This document shows, piece by piece, positions 53,587 through 63,659 of a stretch of 64,000 bases of DNA. The DNA is taken from contig NZ_JHZJ01000009.1 in assembly GCF_000621025.1 (NCBI RefSeq), positions 248,001 through 312,000 of the forward strand, written 5' to 3'. The position numbers and the translations under genes were made by a program. This DNA comes from Brackiella oedipodis DSM 13743. GTDB lineage: Bacteria > Pseudomonadota > Gammaproteobacteria > Burkholderiales > Burkholderiaceae_B. Position 1 is the stretch's first letter. Each line of letters starts with the position of its first letter. The notes under the pieces were generated by a model. The model ran no database searches, was not told the DNA's origin, and saw nothing but the letters and a program-made list of their open reading frames with translations.

Positions 53587-54699
53587 ATGCCAAAAAAAGG
53601 CTCACGACTTTTTGCCCCGCTGCAATTAGGCCCAATCACGCTTAAAAACCGCATTGCCATCCCACCGATGTGTCAGTACTCAGCGCACAATGGAGAAGTG
53701 AGACCTTGGCATGAGATGCACTACGGGCACTTAGCAGTTTCTGGCGCTTCCTTATTAGTGCTGGAAGCCACCAGCGTGGTGCCTGAAGGGCGCATTAGCC
53801 CCAGTGATCTGGGCTTATGGAATGATCAACAGGCTCAGGGCTTAGCGCAATTACTCGCGTCTATTCGTACTTATTCTGATATCAAAATCGGCGTGCAATT
53901 AGCCCACGCAGGGCGCAAAGCCAGTACCGCTAAGGCGTGGGAAGGGCAGCAATACTTAACCCCGGATCAAGGCGGTTGGGTGACTCAAGCGCCCAGTGCC
54001 ATTGCCTTTACTCCCAATAGTCATGAGCAAGTGCATGCCTTGACGCTCACAGAGATTCAAGATATCCAGACGCAGTTTGTGCAAGCTGCCTTAAGAGCGC
54101 AAGCCGCTGGCTTTGATGTGATTGAATTACATGCGGCACACGGCTACTTAATGCATGAGTTCCTGTCACCGCTATGTAACCAACGGCACGATGAATATGG
54201 TGGTAGTCTTGCAAATCGCTGCCGTTTTGTCTTGGAAATTTTTCAAAAAGTACGTCAGGCACTCGATTCAAAGCTGGCGTTGGGCGTGCGCATTTCGGCC
54301 ACGGACTGGGTGGATGGTGGTTGGGACCTACAAGACTCCATTTACTTAGCACAGCAATTAGCAGCGCTCGGCTGTCATTTTATCGATGTTTCTAGCGCTG
54401 GCGCGGCGCCTGAACAGCAAATCGAAGTCGGCCCCGGTTATCAAGTGCCTTTTGCTCAAGCGCTCAAGCAGGCGCTCAACATACCAGTGATAGCGGTGGG
54501 ACTGATTACCGATGGCATTCAAGCAGAGCATATTCTTCGTACCGAGCAAGCGGATATGGTGGATATTGGTCGTGCCATTTTGTATAACCCACGCTGGCCA
54601 TGGCAGGCCGCGGCTGATTTAGGCGAACAAATCGACGTCGCACCGCAATATTTGCGCTGTGCACCTTATGCCTACAAGCATTTATTTAAAGCATCGTAA
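53587..54699 (+). CDS. Old yellow enzyme family NADPH:flavin oxidoreductase (YqjM class)
   Basis: A 370-residue FMN enzyme with a TIM-barrel fold that reduces activated C=C bonds. The YqjM-class Cys/Tyr pair is in PPMCQYSAHNG, FMN-site GVQLAHAGRKAST follows, the substrate His pair is in ELHAAHGYLMHEFLSP, then NQRHDEYGGSLANRCRF and VDIGRAILYNP. The physiological substrate is unknown; an oxidative-stress or detoxification role is usual for the family. A GGAG site lies before the ATG. It is divergent from queC and has its own terminator. Confidence 0.92.
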   Translation: MPKKGSRLFAPLQLGPITLKNRIAIPPMCQYSAHNGEVRPWHEMHYGHLAVSGASLLVLEATSVVPEGRISPSDLGLWNDQQAQGLAQLLASIRTYSDIKIGVQLAHAGRKASTAKAWEGQQYLTPDQGGWVTQAPSAIAFTPNSHEQVHALTLTEIQDIQTQFVQAALRAQAAGFDVIELHAAHGYLMHEFLSPLCNQRHDEYGGSLANRCRFVLEIFQKVRQALDSKLALGVRISATDWVDGGWDLQDSIYLAQQLAALGCHFIDVSSAGAAPEQQIEVGPGYQVPFAQALKQALNIPVIAVGLITDGIQAEHILRTEQADMVDIGRAILYNPRWPWQAAADLGEQIDVAPQYLRCAPYAYKHLFKAS

Positions 54700-54728
54700 A
54701 AAAAAGGTTCACGGCAGTGAACCTTTTT
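54697..54728 (+). terminator. Terminator after the old yellow enzyme gene
   Basis: AAAAAGGTTCAC pairs with GTGAACCTTTTT around GGCA, forming a 12-bp stem with its T tail. It begins at the stop codon. Confidence 0.92.
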
Positions 54729-54810
54729 AGTTTGCCTAATTCTTGCTGCCCCGGTCATGTGAGAGGAAGTTCAGGCGATAGGACGCCTGTTGTTAATGTA
54801 CGAGTACGTC

Positions 54811-56049
54811 TTATTTCAGATAAGCTTCGTAGACTTCGCCATATAAATGGATAAAGTCGAGGTATTGCTGAACCTCGATATATTCGTCAATTTTGTGGGC
54901 TGACGGTGAAAAACCTGGCCCAAAAATCGCCACATCCATGTCTGGATTAGCCGGGTAGAATTGCGCTGCATCGGTCGTGCCCGACAAGGCCACGGCTTCT
55001 AGTTGGCTGGGTAGTCCTTCAGCTGAACCGACTTGCTCTTGAACAAACTCGGCTATCGGTTTGAGGTTTTTATCAAAATCGTAGTACTTGGATGTTTTAG
55101 TGACGTCAAGTAAAAGCTTAACGAGTTCGGTGTCCTTGTCGGCTTCCATCACAGGCATATCATCGTCCACCTGCAAGCTGAGCTGACAGTGCTGATGTTT
55201 TTGATTGGTTTGCTCAATAATCTTTTCTAGTAACTCCGTGAGTTTTTTGTTGTCAAACTCTGGAATCGTACGTGCATTGGCCCGTACTTGGGCAAAATCG
55301 GGGATCGTATTGATTTGTGAGCCGCCTTTGATCAAGGTAAAGCTATGCACGAGTTTACCCATGGCATCATTTTTGTAATCAGCATAGACTTTTTGGAGGG
55401 CTTCCTGGATGGCATTCATACCCAACATGAGGTTTTCAATGGCATTAACGCCCGCTTGCGGGTTTGAACTGTGCGCATTGACACCCTTGGAGTTGATGGT
55501 GTAATTAAAAGACCCCTTATGCGCATGCATAATCGCGATATTGACGGGCTCGGCAATCAACATCGCATCAATACCCTTGGCGTAGCCTTTGTTTGCCAGT
55601 TGTTTAGAGCCTAGCTCACCGATTTCTTCGCCGACAGTCGCCAGCAATCTGATCTTGCCCTTAAACTGACCACTTTCTTTGAGATTAATCATCGCTAAAA
55701 TAAGCGCGGTGAGGCCGCCTTTCATATCGCAGGCGCCGCGACCATACAATTTGCCGTCGGCGATCTCTGCTGCAAAAGGTGGATGGCTCCATTCCTTCTC
55801 GTCTCCGGGATGCACCACATCCATATGACCAGAAATGCCTAAGGTTTTGCCTTCACCATTGGAGATCTCGGCAATTAAATTGCTGCGTTTATCTGCGTAA
55901 TCGACTATTTGGGACTCAATCCCATGCTTTTTGAGAAGCTGTTGGTAATATAGGGCCACTTCTTTTTCATTGCCGTTAATACTTTTAATCTTTAGGACAT
56001 CCTGGAGAATCTTGATGGCTTCTTCTTGACTAAAAACGCTTTTGGACAT
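54811..56049 (-). CDS. M20-family ArgE/DapE-like deacylase
   Basis: A cytoplasmic di-zinc amidohydrolase of 412 aa that removes acyl groups from amino-acid derivatives (acetylornithine, succinyl-DAP or a dipeptide; undetermined). Zinc ligands appear in order: His in ISGHMDVVHPGD, Asp in GRGACDMKGG, Glu pair in VGEEIGELGS, later VQ/GTTDAA and the distal His near SPSAHKIDEYIE. The Lys/Glu-rich style (KIKSINGNEKEVALYYQQLLKKHGIESQIV) is like Firmicutes ArgE/DapE members and unlike proteobacterial DapE, so transfer is possible. It stands alone. Confidence 0.88.
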   Translation of the reverse strand: MSKSVFSQEEAIKILQDVLKIKSINGNEKEVALYYQQLLKKHGIESQIVDYADKRSNLIAEISNGEGKTLGISGHMDVVHPGDEKEWSHPPFAAEIADGKLYGRGACDMKGGLTALILAMINLKESGQFKGKIRLLATVGEEIGELGSKQLANKGYAKGIDAMLIAEPVNIAIMHAHKGSFNYTINSKGVNAHSSNPQAGVNAIENLMLGMNAIQEALQKVYADYKNDAMGKLVHSFTLIKGGSQINTIPDFAQVRANARTIPEFDNKKLTELLEKIIEQTNQKHQHCQLSLQVDDDMPVMEADKDTELVKLLLDVTKTSKYYDFDKNLKPIAEFVQEQVGSAEGLPSQLEAVALSGTTDAAQFYPANPDMDVAIFGPGFSPSAHKIDEYIEVQQYLDFIHLYGEVYEAYLK

Positions 56050-56252
56050 AATGACTCCTTTAAGGGGAAGGTAGCAAATTTCGCTAAGTTCATGGTATCA
56101 CAGTGTCTTTGCACCTAAGCGCTGGCTCAAGCCATGGACAGATAAGCCTAAAAAGAATTTTGTTGCGGCTAAGGGCTATCCATCGTATGTCTCGACGGCT
56201 TTGCCTAATCGTGCGCGCGATACTCGCGATCCACCATACAGCCATGAGGGCA

Positions 56253-56281
56253 TAAAAAAGCCCCGATCAAGATCGAGGCTG
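56253..56281 (-). terminator. Terminator after sodA
   Basis: On the minus strand AGCCTCGATC pairs with GATCGGGGCT (one G-U), followed by six T's, 21 bases after the sodA stop. Confidence 0.82.
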
Positions 56282-56301
56282 CAGTCATCATAGATGGCTG
56301 A

Positions 56302-56913
56302 TTATTTAGAGGCTTCTTCGAAGCGACGTGCTACTTCTGGCCAGTTAACGACATTGAAGAAGGCTTCGATGTATTCTGGGCGACGGTTTTGGTATTTGAG
56401 GTAGTAAGCATGTTCCCAAACGTCTAGGCCAAGAATAGGGGTTAAACCATCCATAAGTGGGCTGTCTTGGTTACCAGAGTCAGTGACTTGAAGTTTTTTG
56501 TCCTGACCCACGACCAACCAGGCCCAACCAGAACCAAAGCGGCCAGTGGCGGCTTTGATGAATTTTTGTTTGAAATCGTCAAAACTACCAAAGGCTGCAT
56601 CGATAGCTTCGGCTAATTTGCCTTCAGGTTTGCCACCACCGTCTTTGGCCATGACCGTCCAGAAGAAAGAGTGATTAGAATGACCGCCACCGTTATTGAT
56701 CACGGCTTGTTTGATATCGCTAGGAAGATCTTTAGCTTTGGCGACTAGCTCATCTACGGGTAGGTCAGCGTACTCGGTACCTTCTACGGCTTTGTTAAGG
56801 TTATTAACATAGGTTTGATGATGTTTAGTGTGGTGGATTTCCATGGTTTTGGCATCGATATGCGGTTCTAAAGCATCATAAGCATATGGTAAATCTGGAA
56901 GTTGGTAACTCAT
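56302..56913 (-). CDS. sodA: Superoxide dismutase, manganese type
   Basis: Converts superoxide to peroxide and oxygen (203 aa, no signal peptide, so cytoplasmic). Metal ligands: His in [13 protein letters not shown], His in [13 protein letters not shown], Asp and His in [12 protein letters not shown]. Gly in GGGHSNHS and Gln in SGNQDSPLM are the Mn-SOD pattern (Fe-SODs have Gln at the first site), so Mn or cambialistic use is expected. GAGGAGAG lies before the ATG. Confidence 0.95.
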   Translation of the reverse strand: MSYQLPDLPYAYDALEPHIDAKTMEIHHTKHHQTYVNNLNKAVEGTEYADLPVDELVAKAKDLPSDIKQAVINNGGGHSNHSFFWTVMAKDGGGKPEGKLAEAIDAAFGSFDDFKQKFIKAATGRFGSGWAWLVVGQDKKLQVTDSGNQDSPLMDGLTPILGLDVWEHAYYLKYQNRRPEYIEAFFNVVNWPEVARRFEEASK

Positions 56914-57230
56914 TAACTCTCTCCTCTATGTTTGTAGATAAAACTAATACTAAGATATAACGACTCACAGTGCTTAGCAAGCAATTGATTGTAATGATTG
57001 TTAAAAATGTAAGCAGGGCGTTACAAAGTGAAGGATCAATCACTAGCCAACTGTGGCCTATACATCAGTAGATGAGGGTGAAAGCTGATTTTTCAAGGGC
57101 TGTCGCAAAATTAGGCGCCGCCTCGGTGCTTTTGACCCTCGAGTAGAGTGCTACTCAGAGAGTTGCACTCCTGTATAAGCGTACTTTCAACGAAGCCATA
57201 CGCACACGCGCACTGACTCGATAGTAGCGT
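56914..57230. other. Non-coding gap between sodA and the outer-membrane factor
   Basis: No gene in these 317 bases. The right end must hold the sodA promoter. Degenerate repeats shared with other gaps are present: CACTAGCCAACTGTGGC (57041), AAGCTGATTTTT...GCAAAATTA (57082-57112) and TGACTCGATAGTAGCGTCT (57214), the last overlapping the stop codon of the next gene. No clear terminator was seen for that gene. Confidence 0.55.
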
Positions 57231-58694
57231 CTACAAAGTACGGCTTTGCCAGCCACCCCCTAGGGCTTTATACAAATTAATCATATTTTGTACGCGCGCT
57301 AGATTCGCTTGTAGTGCTTTGTCTTGCATATCATTGGCATCCAAGCGACTGCGTAGAGTGGTGTCCAGCGTTTGCTGACCATGCTTGAATAATTTTGCAG
57401 CAGAGTGCGCTTGAGTCTGCGCCGTATCGACCGCATTTTTTAGATCTTGTGCCTGCTGATTAAGTGCCGACTGCGCTTGATAACTACTATCGACCTCGGC
57501 CAAGGCTTTCAGGACGGTATGGTCATAGTCATTCAACTTGGATTTAAGATTCTCATCCTTGGCATCGATATTGGCGTCAATACGGCCATTGGTAAATAAA
57601 GGCAATTGCATAGAGGCATTAAGAATGCCACCCACGCCATGCATATGAGGGACATCGCTTGAGAGTTTGACCGTGCCGCCTTGGCCCAAGAAATTAAGCT
57701 GAAAACGCGGTAAGAGATCGGCTTTGGCACTGGCTAATTGTGCGGAGGCGATATAGACTTGCTGCTGTTTGGCGCGCACATCGGGGCGGCGGTTTAGTAC
57801 GTTGGCGGGCGTTTGTCCCGTCGGCAGCGGCGGCAGATTGCTGCCCAAAGCGTAGCTAGGCGTTTGAACCCTGAAGTTCTGTGGCACGGCGCCGCTCACC
57901 ACAGCAATCTGGCGTACCGCATGATCCGCCTGCGCCTGATACGTATTGGCCTGGGCTTGCGCCGCTTGAATCTTGCTTTCGACTTCTTGGATGTTGTAAG
58001 CCGAGGCTTGACCCGCCTTAAAGCGGCCCTGTACATAGCGTTTGAGTTGATTGAGAATTTGCACCTGGTGTTGGGCCAGTAGTTTCTTTTGGCGATAGTA
58101 CTGCATCTGGCTGTAGTAATCTACGATATCACTGGCGACCAACATTTGGGCACCATGCAATTGCTCTTGCCGTGCCAAGGCGCCATGGCGCGCCGCATCA
58201 GCATCGCTGCCTTTAGCACCAAAAATATCAGGCTCCCAGCTGGCCGCGATACCGCCACCCGCATGAAAACCTGTGCCACTCAAGGAAGAACTCCCTAACT
58301 CATCAGAGTTTAGATAATCAAAGACCTGACGAGTTTCGCTCGATAAAGGATTCTTGATACGACCTGCCTGTAAACCTGTATTGCCATTTAGCCCCGCTAT
58401 CGGTCCCATGTCAGCCTGGGCCAAACGCGCCATTTGTCGAGCTTCTTGCAGCTTATGACGGGTCGAAGCGAGATCTTTGCTATTTTGCAAAGCATTTGCA
58501 ATCAGCTGATTGAGTTGTGGGTCCTGCCAACTCAGCCACCATTGATCAATAGCGGTTTCGGGACCCGCCATCGTATGTTCAAAGCCTACCGGTACCGGCA
58601 CATCGCTCACCATATTGACTTTGGTAGGACTGCATGCCGCCAAACCCAGGGCACAAATACTCAGTAGATAAAGAGGTTTTAGACGAATCATCAT
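57231..58694 (-). CDS. Outer-membrane efflux lipoprotein, OprM/NodT family
   Basis: The trimeric outer-membrane channel of a tripartite exporter (487 aa). The signal peptide ends in a lipobox, GLAAC with Cys21 as lipid site. Two OEP repeats follow, with the typical ALQNSKDLASTRHKLQEARQ, an ASWEPDIFGA-type block, RPDVRAKQQQVYIASAQLASAKADLLP, and an Ala/Gln-rich helix at the end. It is the last gene of the four-gene exporter operon, 23 bases after the permease, so it probably serves that pump. Confidence 0.92.
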   Translation of the reverse strand: MMIRLKPLYLLSICALGLAACSPTKVNMVSDVPVPVGFEHTMAGPETAIDQWWLSWQDPQLNQLIANALQNSKDLASTRHKLQEARQMARLAQADMGPIAGLNGNTGLQAGRIKNPLSSETRQVFDYLNSDELGSSSLSGTGFHAGGGIAASWEPDIFGAKGSDADAARHGALARQEQLHGAQMLVASDIVDYYSQMQYYRQKKLLAQHQVQILNQLKRYVQGRFKAGQASAYNIQEVESKIQAAQAQANTYQAQADHAVRQIAVVSGAVPQNFRVQTPSYALGSNLPPLPTGQTPANVLNRRPDVRAKQQQVYIASAQLASAKADLLPRFQLNFLGQGGTVKLSSDVPHMHGVGGILNASMQLPLFTNGRIDANIDAKDENLKSKLNDYDHTVLKALAEVDSSYQAQSALNQQAQDLKNAVDTAQTQAHSAAKLFKHGQQTLDTTLRSRLDANDMQDKALQANLARVQNMINLYKALGGGWQSRTL

Positions 58695-58717
58695 AGTTTT
58701 GCCATAAAAAGACCAAG

Positions 58718-59845
58718 CTAGCCTTGTTGAGAAAGCATTTTACGAAAACGGATCAGCGCCAGAGTGAAAAAGGCGATGGCCATGAGTGTCATATAAAGCA
58801 GATGAACCCAAATCACATCGAATCCCGCATAACGTAGGATAATGCCTTGGGCGGCCAAGACAAATTGTGTGAGCGGCGAAAATTGCGTCATGACTTGAAT
58901 GACATGCGGCATGGACTCGAGTGGTGACTCAGAGCCAGACAACAAACGCATGACCACATATAAGGGAATACACAATAAGCCAAACTGCGGCATAGAAGGC
59001 GTGAGAGTGGCCAGAAAAATACCCAAAGAGCAGGCGGCAAACAAAAAAATCACCGTGCTCAGCGTAAATAAGAACACCGAGCCTTGCAGGGGTACGCCAA
59101 TCCATAAATGAATCACCAAGTATAAGGACAAAATGGCAGCAATTGTAATGATCAAACTATTACTGATGATCTTGGCGAGCGCGATCTCGTAGGCTTTCAC
59201 AGGCATCACCAATAAATGCTCAATCGTGCCACGCTCGAGCTCACGAATAATCGCGGCGCCTACCAGCAGCATAGCTAATAAGCTGGTATTGACCACCACT
59301 TGCATAGGGGCGATAAACCATTCGGACAGTGTATTAGGATTGTATTTAATATGCGTCACTGCCTTAATGGGCAATTGCTCGACGGCAGGGGTTTGAGCAA
59401 AATAAGCCGCCGTTTCGTCACGAATAATCTGCTCAATATAGGCACTGCCAAGCCCCGCTTGACTGACGGCAGTGGCGTCTGTCAAGAGCTGAATGCTTGG
59501 ATGACGTTGGGCAATCATGTCTTTTTCAAAATCGACAGGGATATCTAGAATAAACGTATATTTACCGGTATTGAGAGCGTCATCAATCTCTTGCCGCTCA
59601 ATGTTTTGGATGGGCTTAAAGTATGGCGCATGAAAGCCATCAATAATACGATACGAGAGATTGGAGTGATCCTCGTTGAGCACTGCAATTGAGGCGTTTT
59701 TGACCTCTGTGCTTACACCGACCGCGACGGCGTAAGTCACCACCGAAAAAATCACCACAATCAGCGCCATTAAGGTGTAGTCTTCGAGCACACTACGTAG
59801 CTCTTTACCACACAAATACCAGATATTTCTTAGACGTGTTCGCAT
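58718..59845 (-). CDS. yhhJ: ABC-2 type permease, YhhJ-like
   Basis: An inner-membrane ABC-2 permease, 375 aa from the ATG at 59845, the same size as E. coli YhhJ. A perfect AGGAGG lies seven bases before this ATG. A longer frame to 59878 would begin inside rbbA without one. One N-terminal membrane segment (about residues 22-42) precedes a large periplasmic domain, then five segments with the ELERGTIEHLLVMPV motif. It is coupled to RbbA (stop three bases upstream). Confidence 0.9.
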   Translation of the reverse strand: MRTRLRNIWYLCGKELRSVLEDYTLMALIVVIFSVVTYAVAVGVSTEVKNASIAVLNEDHSNLSYRIIDGFHAPYFKPIQNIERQEIDDALNTGKYTFILDIPVDFEKDMIAQRHPSIQLLTDATAVSQAGLGSAYIEQIIRDETAAYFAQTPAVEQLPIKAVTHIKYNPNTLSEWFIAPMQVVVNTSLLAMLLVGAAIIRELERGTIEHLLVMPVKAYEIALAKIISNSLIITIAAILSLYLVIHLWIGVPLQGSVFLFTLSTVIFLFAACSLGIFLATLTPSMPQFGLLCIPLYVVMRLLSGSESPLESMPHVIQVMTQFSPLTQFVLAAQGIILRYAGFDVIWVHLLYMTLMAIAFFTLALIRFRKMLSQQG

Positions 59846-59847
59846 GA

Positions 59848-62619
59848 TTAGGCCTCCTGTTTTTTCAGGAATAAGCATGCCAAGGCCACATAAAACACAG
59901 CAAAGGCTAACAAGATGACATACAAATGCGCAAAATCAGCAAAGCCCAAACCCTTACTGAAAGCGCCGATACTAATGCGCTGATACCATGAACTCGGGAA
60001 CAAGAGACTGACGATATAATTTGCGCCTGTCAAGGTGGCGGTAGGGAATAATAGGCCTGAGTAATTAAGGGCGGGGATTAAGGAGATAATGGCCGAGCCA
60101 AAAATCGCCGCAATCTGCGATTTTACAAAGCAAGAAATTAATAAACCTAAGGCGGTACTAGCGCAGGCCATGCATAAAGCGCCGATAGCCATCGCGAGAA
60201 ATGAGCCTTTGATGGGCACTTGCAACACCATAATGGCCAGCCACGCTAACACTAAGAAACTCAAAAAGGACAAGCCAATATAGGGCAATTGTTTACCCAT
60301 GAGAAACTCAGGCACTTTGGCGGGTGAGGCGTATAGATTGGTAATAGAACCAATCTCACGCTCGCGCACCACACCCAGCGCTGTCATAACGACTGGAATA
60401 AGCATTAAGGCCATCATAATCATGCCAGGAGCAATCGATAAAATACTACGAAATTCTTGGTTATAAATATATCGAAGACTCACTAAGTCACTGGCTTGAC
60501 TGACATCCTGGCCATAGCGCTGCGCCATGCTAATGCTATATTCACTCAAAATCCCTAAGACATAGCCCTTGATGTTTTCAGCAATAAAAGGAATTGAACC
60601 GTCCACATAAAAAGCGACTTCGGGTTGTTGCTGCTGCATCAAGGACTTACTAAAATCCTCTGGAATACTAATTAGTAGCCGCACCTTGCCACGCCGCATG
60701 ATTTCATCAATTTGCGTCTCGTCATGCACTTTTTCGGTCAAGGCAAAATACGGAGATTCACTAAATTGCTGGATCAACTCATGACTCAATTGACTTTGGT
60801 CACGATCCACCACGGCAATACGTACATTATTAATATCAAAAGAAATACCCCAGGCCGCCGTCACGACTAAGGTGATGGGGCCAATAAAGGCAAACAGCAA
60901 GCGAATTGGGTCTCGAATTAATTCTTTGAGTTCGCGCACCGCAAACGTCCAAATATTGCTCCATATCGAGGTCTTAAATTCCGCGGCGGCAAGCGTCGCC
61001 TGCTCAGCGGCTGGCTTGGCATCGGTGCTCATATTGTCTGGCGTAGAGGGCGTTGGAGCTGGTGCCGATGGTGTATCAGTGTGTTCGACTTCCTCGAGGT
61101 AAGCAATAAAGGCCTGTTCCAGTGTCTCACTATGTTTTTTGCGACGTAGCTCTTCTGGACTCCCAATATCGAGTAAATTACCTTGATGCATTAAGGAGAT
61201 ACGATCACACCACGAAGCCTCGTTCATAAAGTGTGTGGAAACGAAAATCGTGATTTTTTGCTGTCTTGAGAGCTTGATAAGATGCTCCCAGAACATATCG
61301 CGGGCGCCAGGATCAACACCAGAAGTGGGTTCATCCAAAATTAAGACTTCGGGTTTGTGCTGGCAAGCCGCGGCCAATTGCAAACGTTGGCGAATGCCTA
61401 AAGAAAGGCTATTTGGCTTTTCGTCGGCCACCTCCTGTAATTGGAATTGTTCGAGAGATTGCTCGACGATTTCTTTTTCTTTGCTGGGATCTAATTGATA
61501 GAGACGGGCGTGCAACAGTAAATTTTTGCGAACCGATAACTCCTCATACAAAGAGAAGTTTTGTGACATATAACCCACGCGTAAACGGGTATCTACATCA
61601 CCGTCAACCGTGCTGTGACCGAGTAACTCAGCATGCCCAGAGGTTGGTTCAAGAAGGCCGGTGAGCATTTTCATGGTAGTCGATTTACCACAACCATTAG
61701 ACCCCAAAAAGCCGAAGATCTCGCCGCGCTCAATCTTAAAACTCACATCATTTACCGCCGTAAAATCACCAAAGGTTTTGGTTAAGTGCTCGGCAAAAAT
61801 GACGGGCTCGCTCCCCGGCTCGGTTTTGAAAGGAGGAATATGTTCAAAATCAAAACGTTCGCCTTCTAAGGAGGGCAATAATTTGATGTAAGCATCCTCT
61901 AGGGTGGCACTTTGTTCGGCTTCAATTAAATGCTGAGTTTTGTCAATCGCTAATAATTCGCCATCATTCATGGCCAGCGTATATTCAAAATGCTCTGCTT
62001 CATCAATATAGGCCGTGGCCACAATGACCGTCATATCGGGTAAGTCAACGCGCAGACTATCGACTAATTCCCAGAACTGCCGTCGTGAGAGCGGATCGAC
62101 ACCGGTAGTCGGCTCGTCCAGAATCAATAATTCGGGGTCATGCACCAGGGCACAACACAAGGAAAGCTTTTGTTTCATGCCGCCCGATAATTTACCAGCA
62201 GGACGATCGGGGAACGGGTCGAGCCCTGTGGCGCGCAACAAAGAATCTATCTTAGCTTGTCGTTGCGCCTTACTAAGGCCAAATAAACGGGCATGAAAAT
62301 CGATATTTTCTTTGACAGATAGCGTAGGGTAGAGGTTCTTGCCTAAGCCTTGGGGCATAAAAGCGATACGTTTGGAATTAAGGTTACGAACCTTTTTGCT
62401 GCGCATATCGCCATCTAGGACCTTGACCGAGCCCTCTTGAATAATGCGTACGCCCGCAATAATAGAGAGTAGTGTTGATTTACCGACACCATCAGGGCCA
62501 ATTAAACCGGCAGTACTGCCCGCTTTGAGACAAAAAGAAACGTCCTTAAGCGCTTGGTTCTTCTTGAAGCGATGGCTTAAGTGTTCGATCTCGATCGCAT
62601 TGCTTGTATTCGAATTCAT
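59848..62619 (-). CDS. rbbA: RbbA-type double ATPase fused to an ABC-2 membrane domain
   Basis: A 923-residue protein with two ABC ATPase domains (Walker A GPDGVGKST at 41-49 and GSNGCGKST near 310; signatures LSGGMKQKLSLC and LSLGIRQRLQLA) and a C-terminal ABC-2 permease (about 570-920, EREIGSITNLYASP). E. coli RbbA is similar in size and was reported to bind ribosomes, yet its family and neighbours (YhiI, YhhJ) point to an exporter. The same order HlyD-RbbA-YhhJ is found here, with an outer-membrane factor added. The substrate is unknown. Confidence 0.92.
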   Translation of the reverse strand: MNSNTSNAIEIEHLSHRFKKNQALKDVSFCLKAGSTAGLIGPDGVGKSTLLSIIAGVRIIQEGSVKVLDGDMRSKKVRNLNSKRIAFMPQGLGKNLYPTLSVKENIDFHARLFGLSKAQRQAKIDSLLRATGLDPFPDRPAGKLSGGMKQKLSLCCALVHDPELLILDEPTTGVDPLSRRQFWELVDSLRVDLPDMTVIVATAYIDEAEHFEYTLAMNDGELLAIDKTQHLIEAEQSATLEDAYIKLLPSLEGERFDFEHIPPFKTEPGSEPVIFAEHLTKTFGDFTAVNDVSFKIERGEIFGFLGSNGCGKSTTMKMLTGLLEPTSGHAELLGHSTVDGDVDTRLRVGYMSQNFSLYEELSVRKNLLLHARLYQLDPSKEKEIVEQSLEQFQLQEVADEKPNSLSLGIRQRLQLAAACQHKPEVLILDEPTSGVDPGARDMFWEHLIKLSRQQKITIFVSTHFMNEASWCDRISLMHQGNLLDIGSPEELRRKKHSETLEQAFIAYLEEVEHTDTPSAPAPTPSTPDNMSTDAKPAAEQATLAAAEFKTSIWSNIWTFAVRELKELIRDPIRLLFAFIGPITLVVTAAWGISFDINNVRIAVVDRDQSQLSHELIQQFSESPYFALTEKVHDETQIDEIMRRGKVRLLISIPEDFSKSLMQQQQPEVAFYVDGSIPFIAENIKGYVLGILSEYSISMAQRYGQDVSQASDLVSLRYIYNQEFRSILSIAPGMIMMALMLIPVVMTALGVVREREIGSITNLYASPAKVPEFLMGKQLPYIGLSFLSFLVLAWLAIMVLQVPIKGSFLAMAIGALCMACASTALGLLISCFVKSQIAAIFGSAIISLIPALNYSGLLFPTATLTGANYIVSLLFPSSWYQRISIGAFSKGLGFADFAHLYVILLAFAVFYVALACLFLKKQEA

Positions 62620-62687
62620 ACGGCTAGAGTAATAAGTCGCTCAACAAATAAGCATAGCGGCTCTGCAAACGCTATGCAGTTAGCGAT

Positions 62688-63659
62688 CTAAGGTAATTTA
62701 ATCGCTAAATCAGCGGGCCAATCTTGTGCCGTTGTTTTGAGCCAGACTTCACCCGTCATACCACTTTTGAGGAGTTGGCTATATTTCAAGGCCGTTTCTG
62801 CAGGAATTTTGACCTCGACGCGATACATCATTTTTTTGCGTTCGTTACTGGTCTCGACATATTTAGGGGTAAATTGTGCCCGTCCAGAAATAAAGCTGAC
62901 GTGCGCTGGCCAGACGGCATCAATACCATCTAATTGGATGCGCGCTTCTTGACCATATTGCAATTTTGCGCTGTTTTCTGTGGCTAAATAAATGGCCATT
63001 TTGACATTGGCAGGGTTTAATAAACTCACGACGGGATGGCCAGCGGCAACTACATTGCCGGGTTCGGCATAACGATATTCCACCCGACCAGCGATGGGAG
63101 CCTTGATTAATAAATCATTCGTGCTCGAAGTCGCAGCATCCAATTGCGCCTGGGCGCCATCGACAGAAGCATGAGCCTGTTGTTTTTGGGCTTTGGCAGC
63201 TTGTAAAGCGGCTTGGCGCGCTGCTACAGCCATTTGGCGGTGCTTGAGTTCACTGGCAGAAATGAGATGATCGCGATACAGCGCCCGTGCATCTTTGAGT
63301 TCAAGCTGAGCGATGTTCAGTTGCTCTGTTTCGGCCTTAATTTGGGCATCGGCTTGGCTGACATTTTCTTTGGCCGCTTGTAGTTGCGCATTGGCACCAT
63401 TTTCTTGGTTTTTGTATTGATCCGATTGTAAGCGTACTAGATCCTGGTCTTTTTTGACTATATCGCCTTCTTGGACGAGGACCTCGCTGACTTTACCGGC
63501 ATAGAGGCCGCCGACATCGACACGCTGCATTTGCAGACGACCATTTGATGTCAAAACCCCCTCTGGAGTTTTGTTTTGGAGATGACGATTGTAAAAATAC
63601 GCTGCAACGCCAGCAATAACGACCACGACAACAATCAGGATAAGCCAAGGTTTTTTCAT
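62688..63659 (-). CDS. yhiI: HlyD-family periplasmic adaptor, YhiI-like
   Basis: The membrane-fusion protein of the exporter (323 aa). One N-terminal anchor (WLILIVVVVVIAGVAAYFY), then a split biotinyl-lipoyl domain (GLYAGKVSEVLVQEGDIVKKDQDLVRLQ and LIKAPIAGRVEYRYAEPGNVV) around a coiled coil (about 90-170, rich in Ala, Gln and Lys), then a beta-barrel. It should link RbbA/YhhJ to the OprM-like channel. It is first in the operon, 68 bases before rbbA. Confidence 0.92.
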   Translation of the reverse strand: MKKPWLILIVVVVVIAGVAAYFYNRHLQNKTPEGVLTSNGRLQMQRVDVGGLYAGKVSEVLVQEGDIVKKDQDLVRLQSDQYKNQENGANAQLQAAKENVSQADAQIKAETEQLNIAQLELKDARALYRDHLISASELKHRQMAVAARQAALQAAKAQKQQAHASVDGAQAQLDAATSSTNDLLIKAPIAGRVEYRYAEPGNVVAAGHPVVSLLNPANVKMAIYLATENSAKLQYGQEARIQLDGIDAVWPAHVSFISGRAQFTPKYVETSNERKKMMYRVEVKIPAETALKYSQLLKSGMTGEVWLKTTAQDWPADLAIKLP

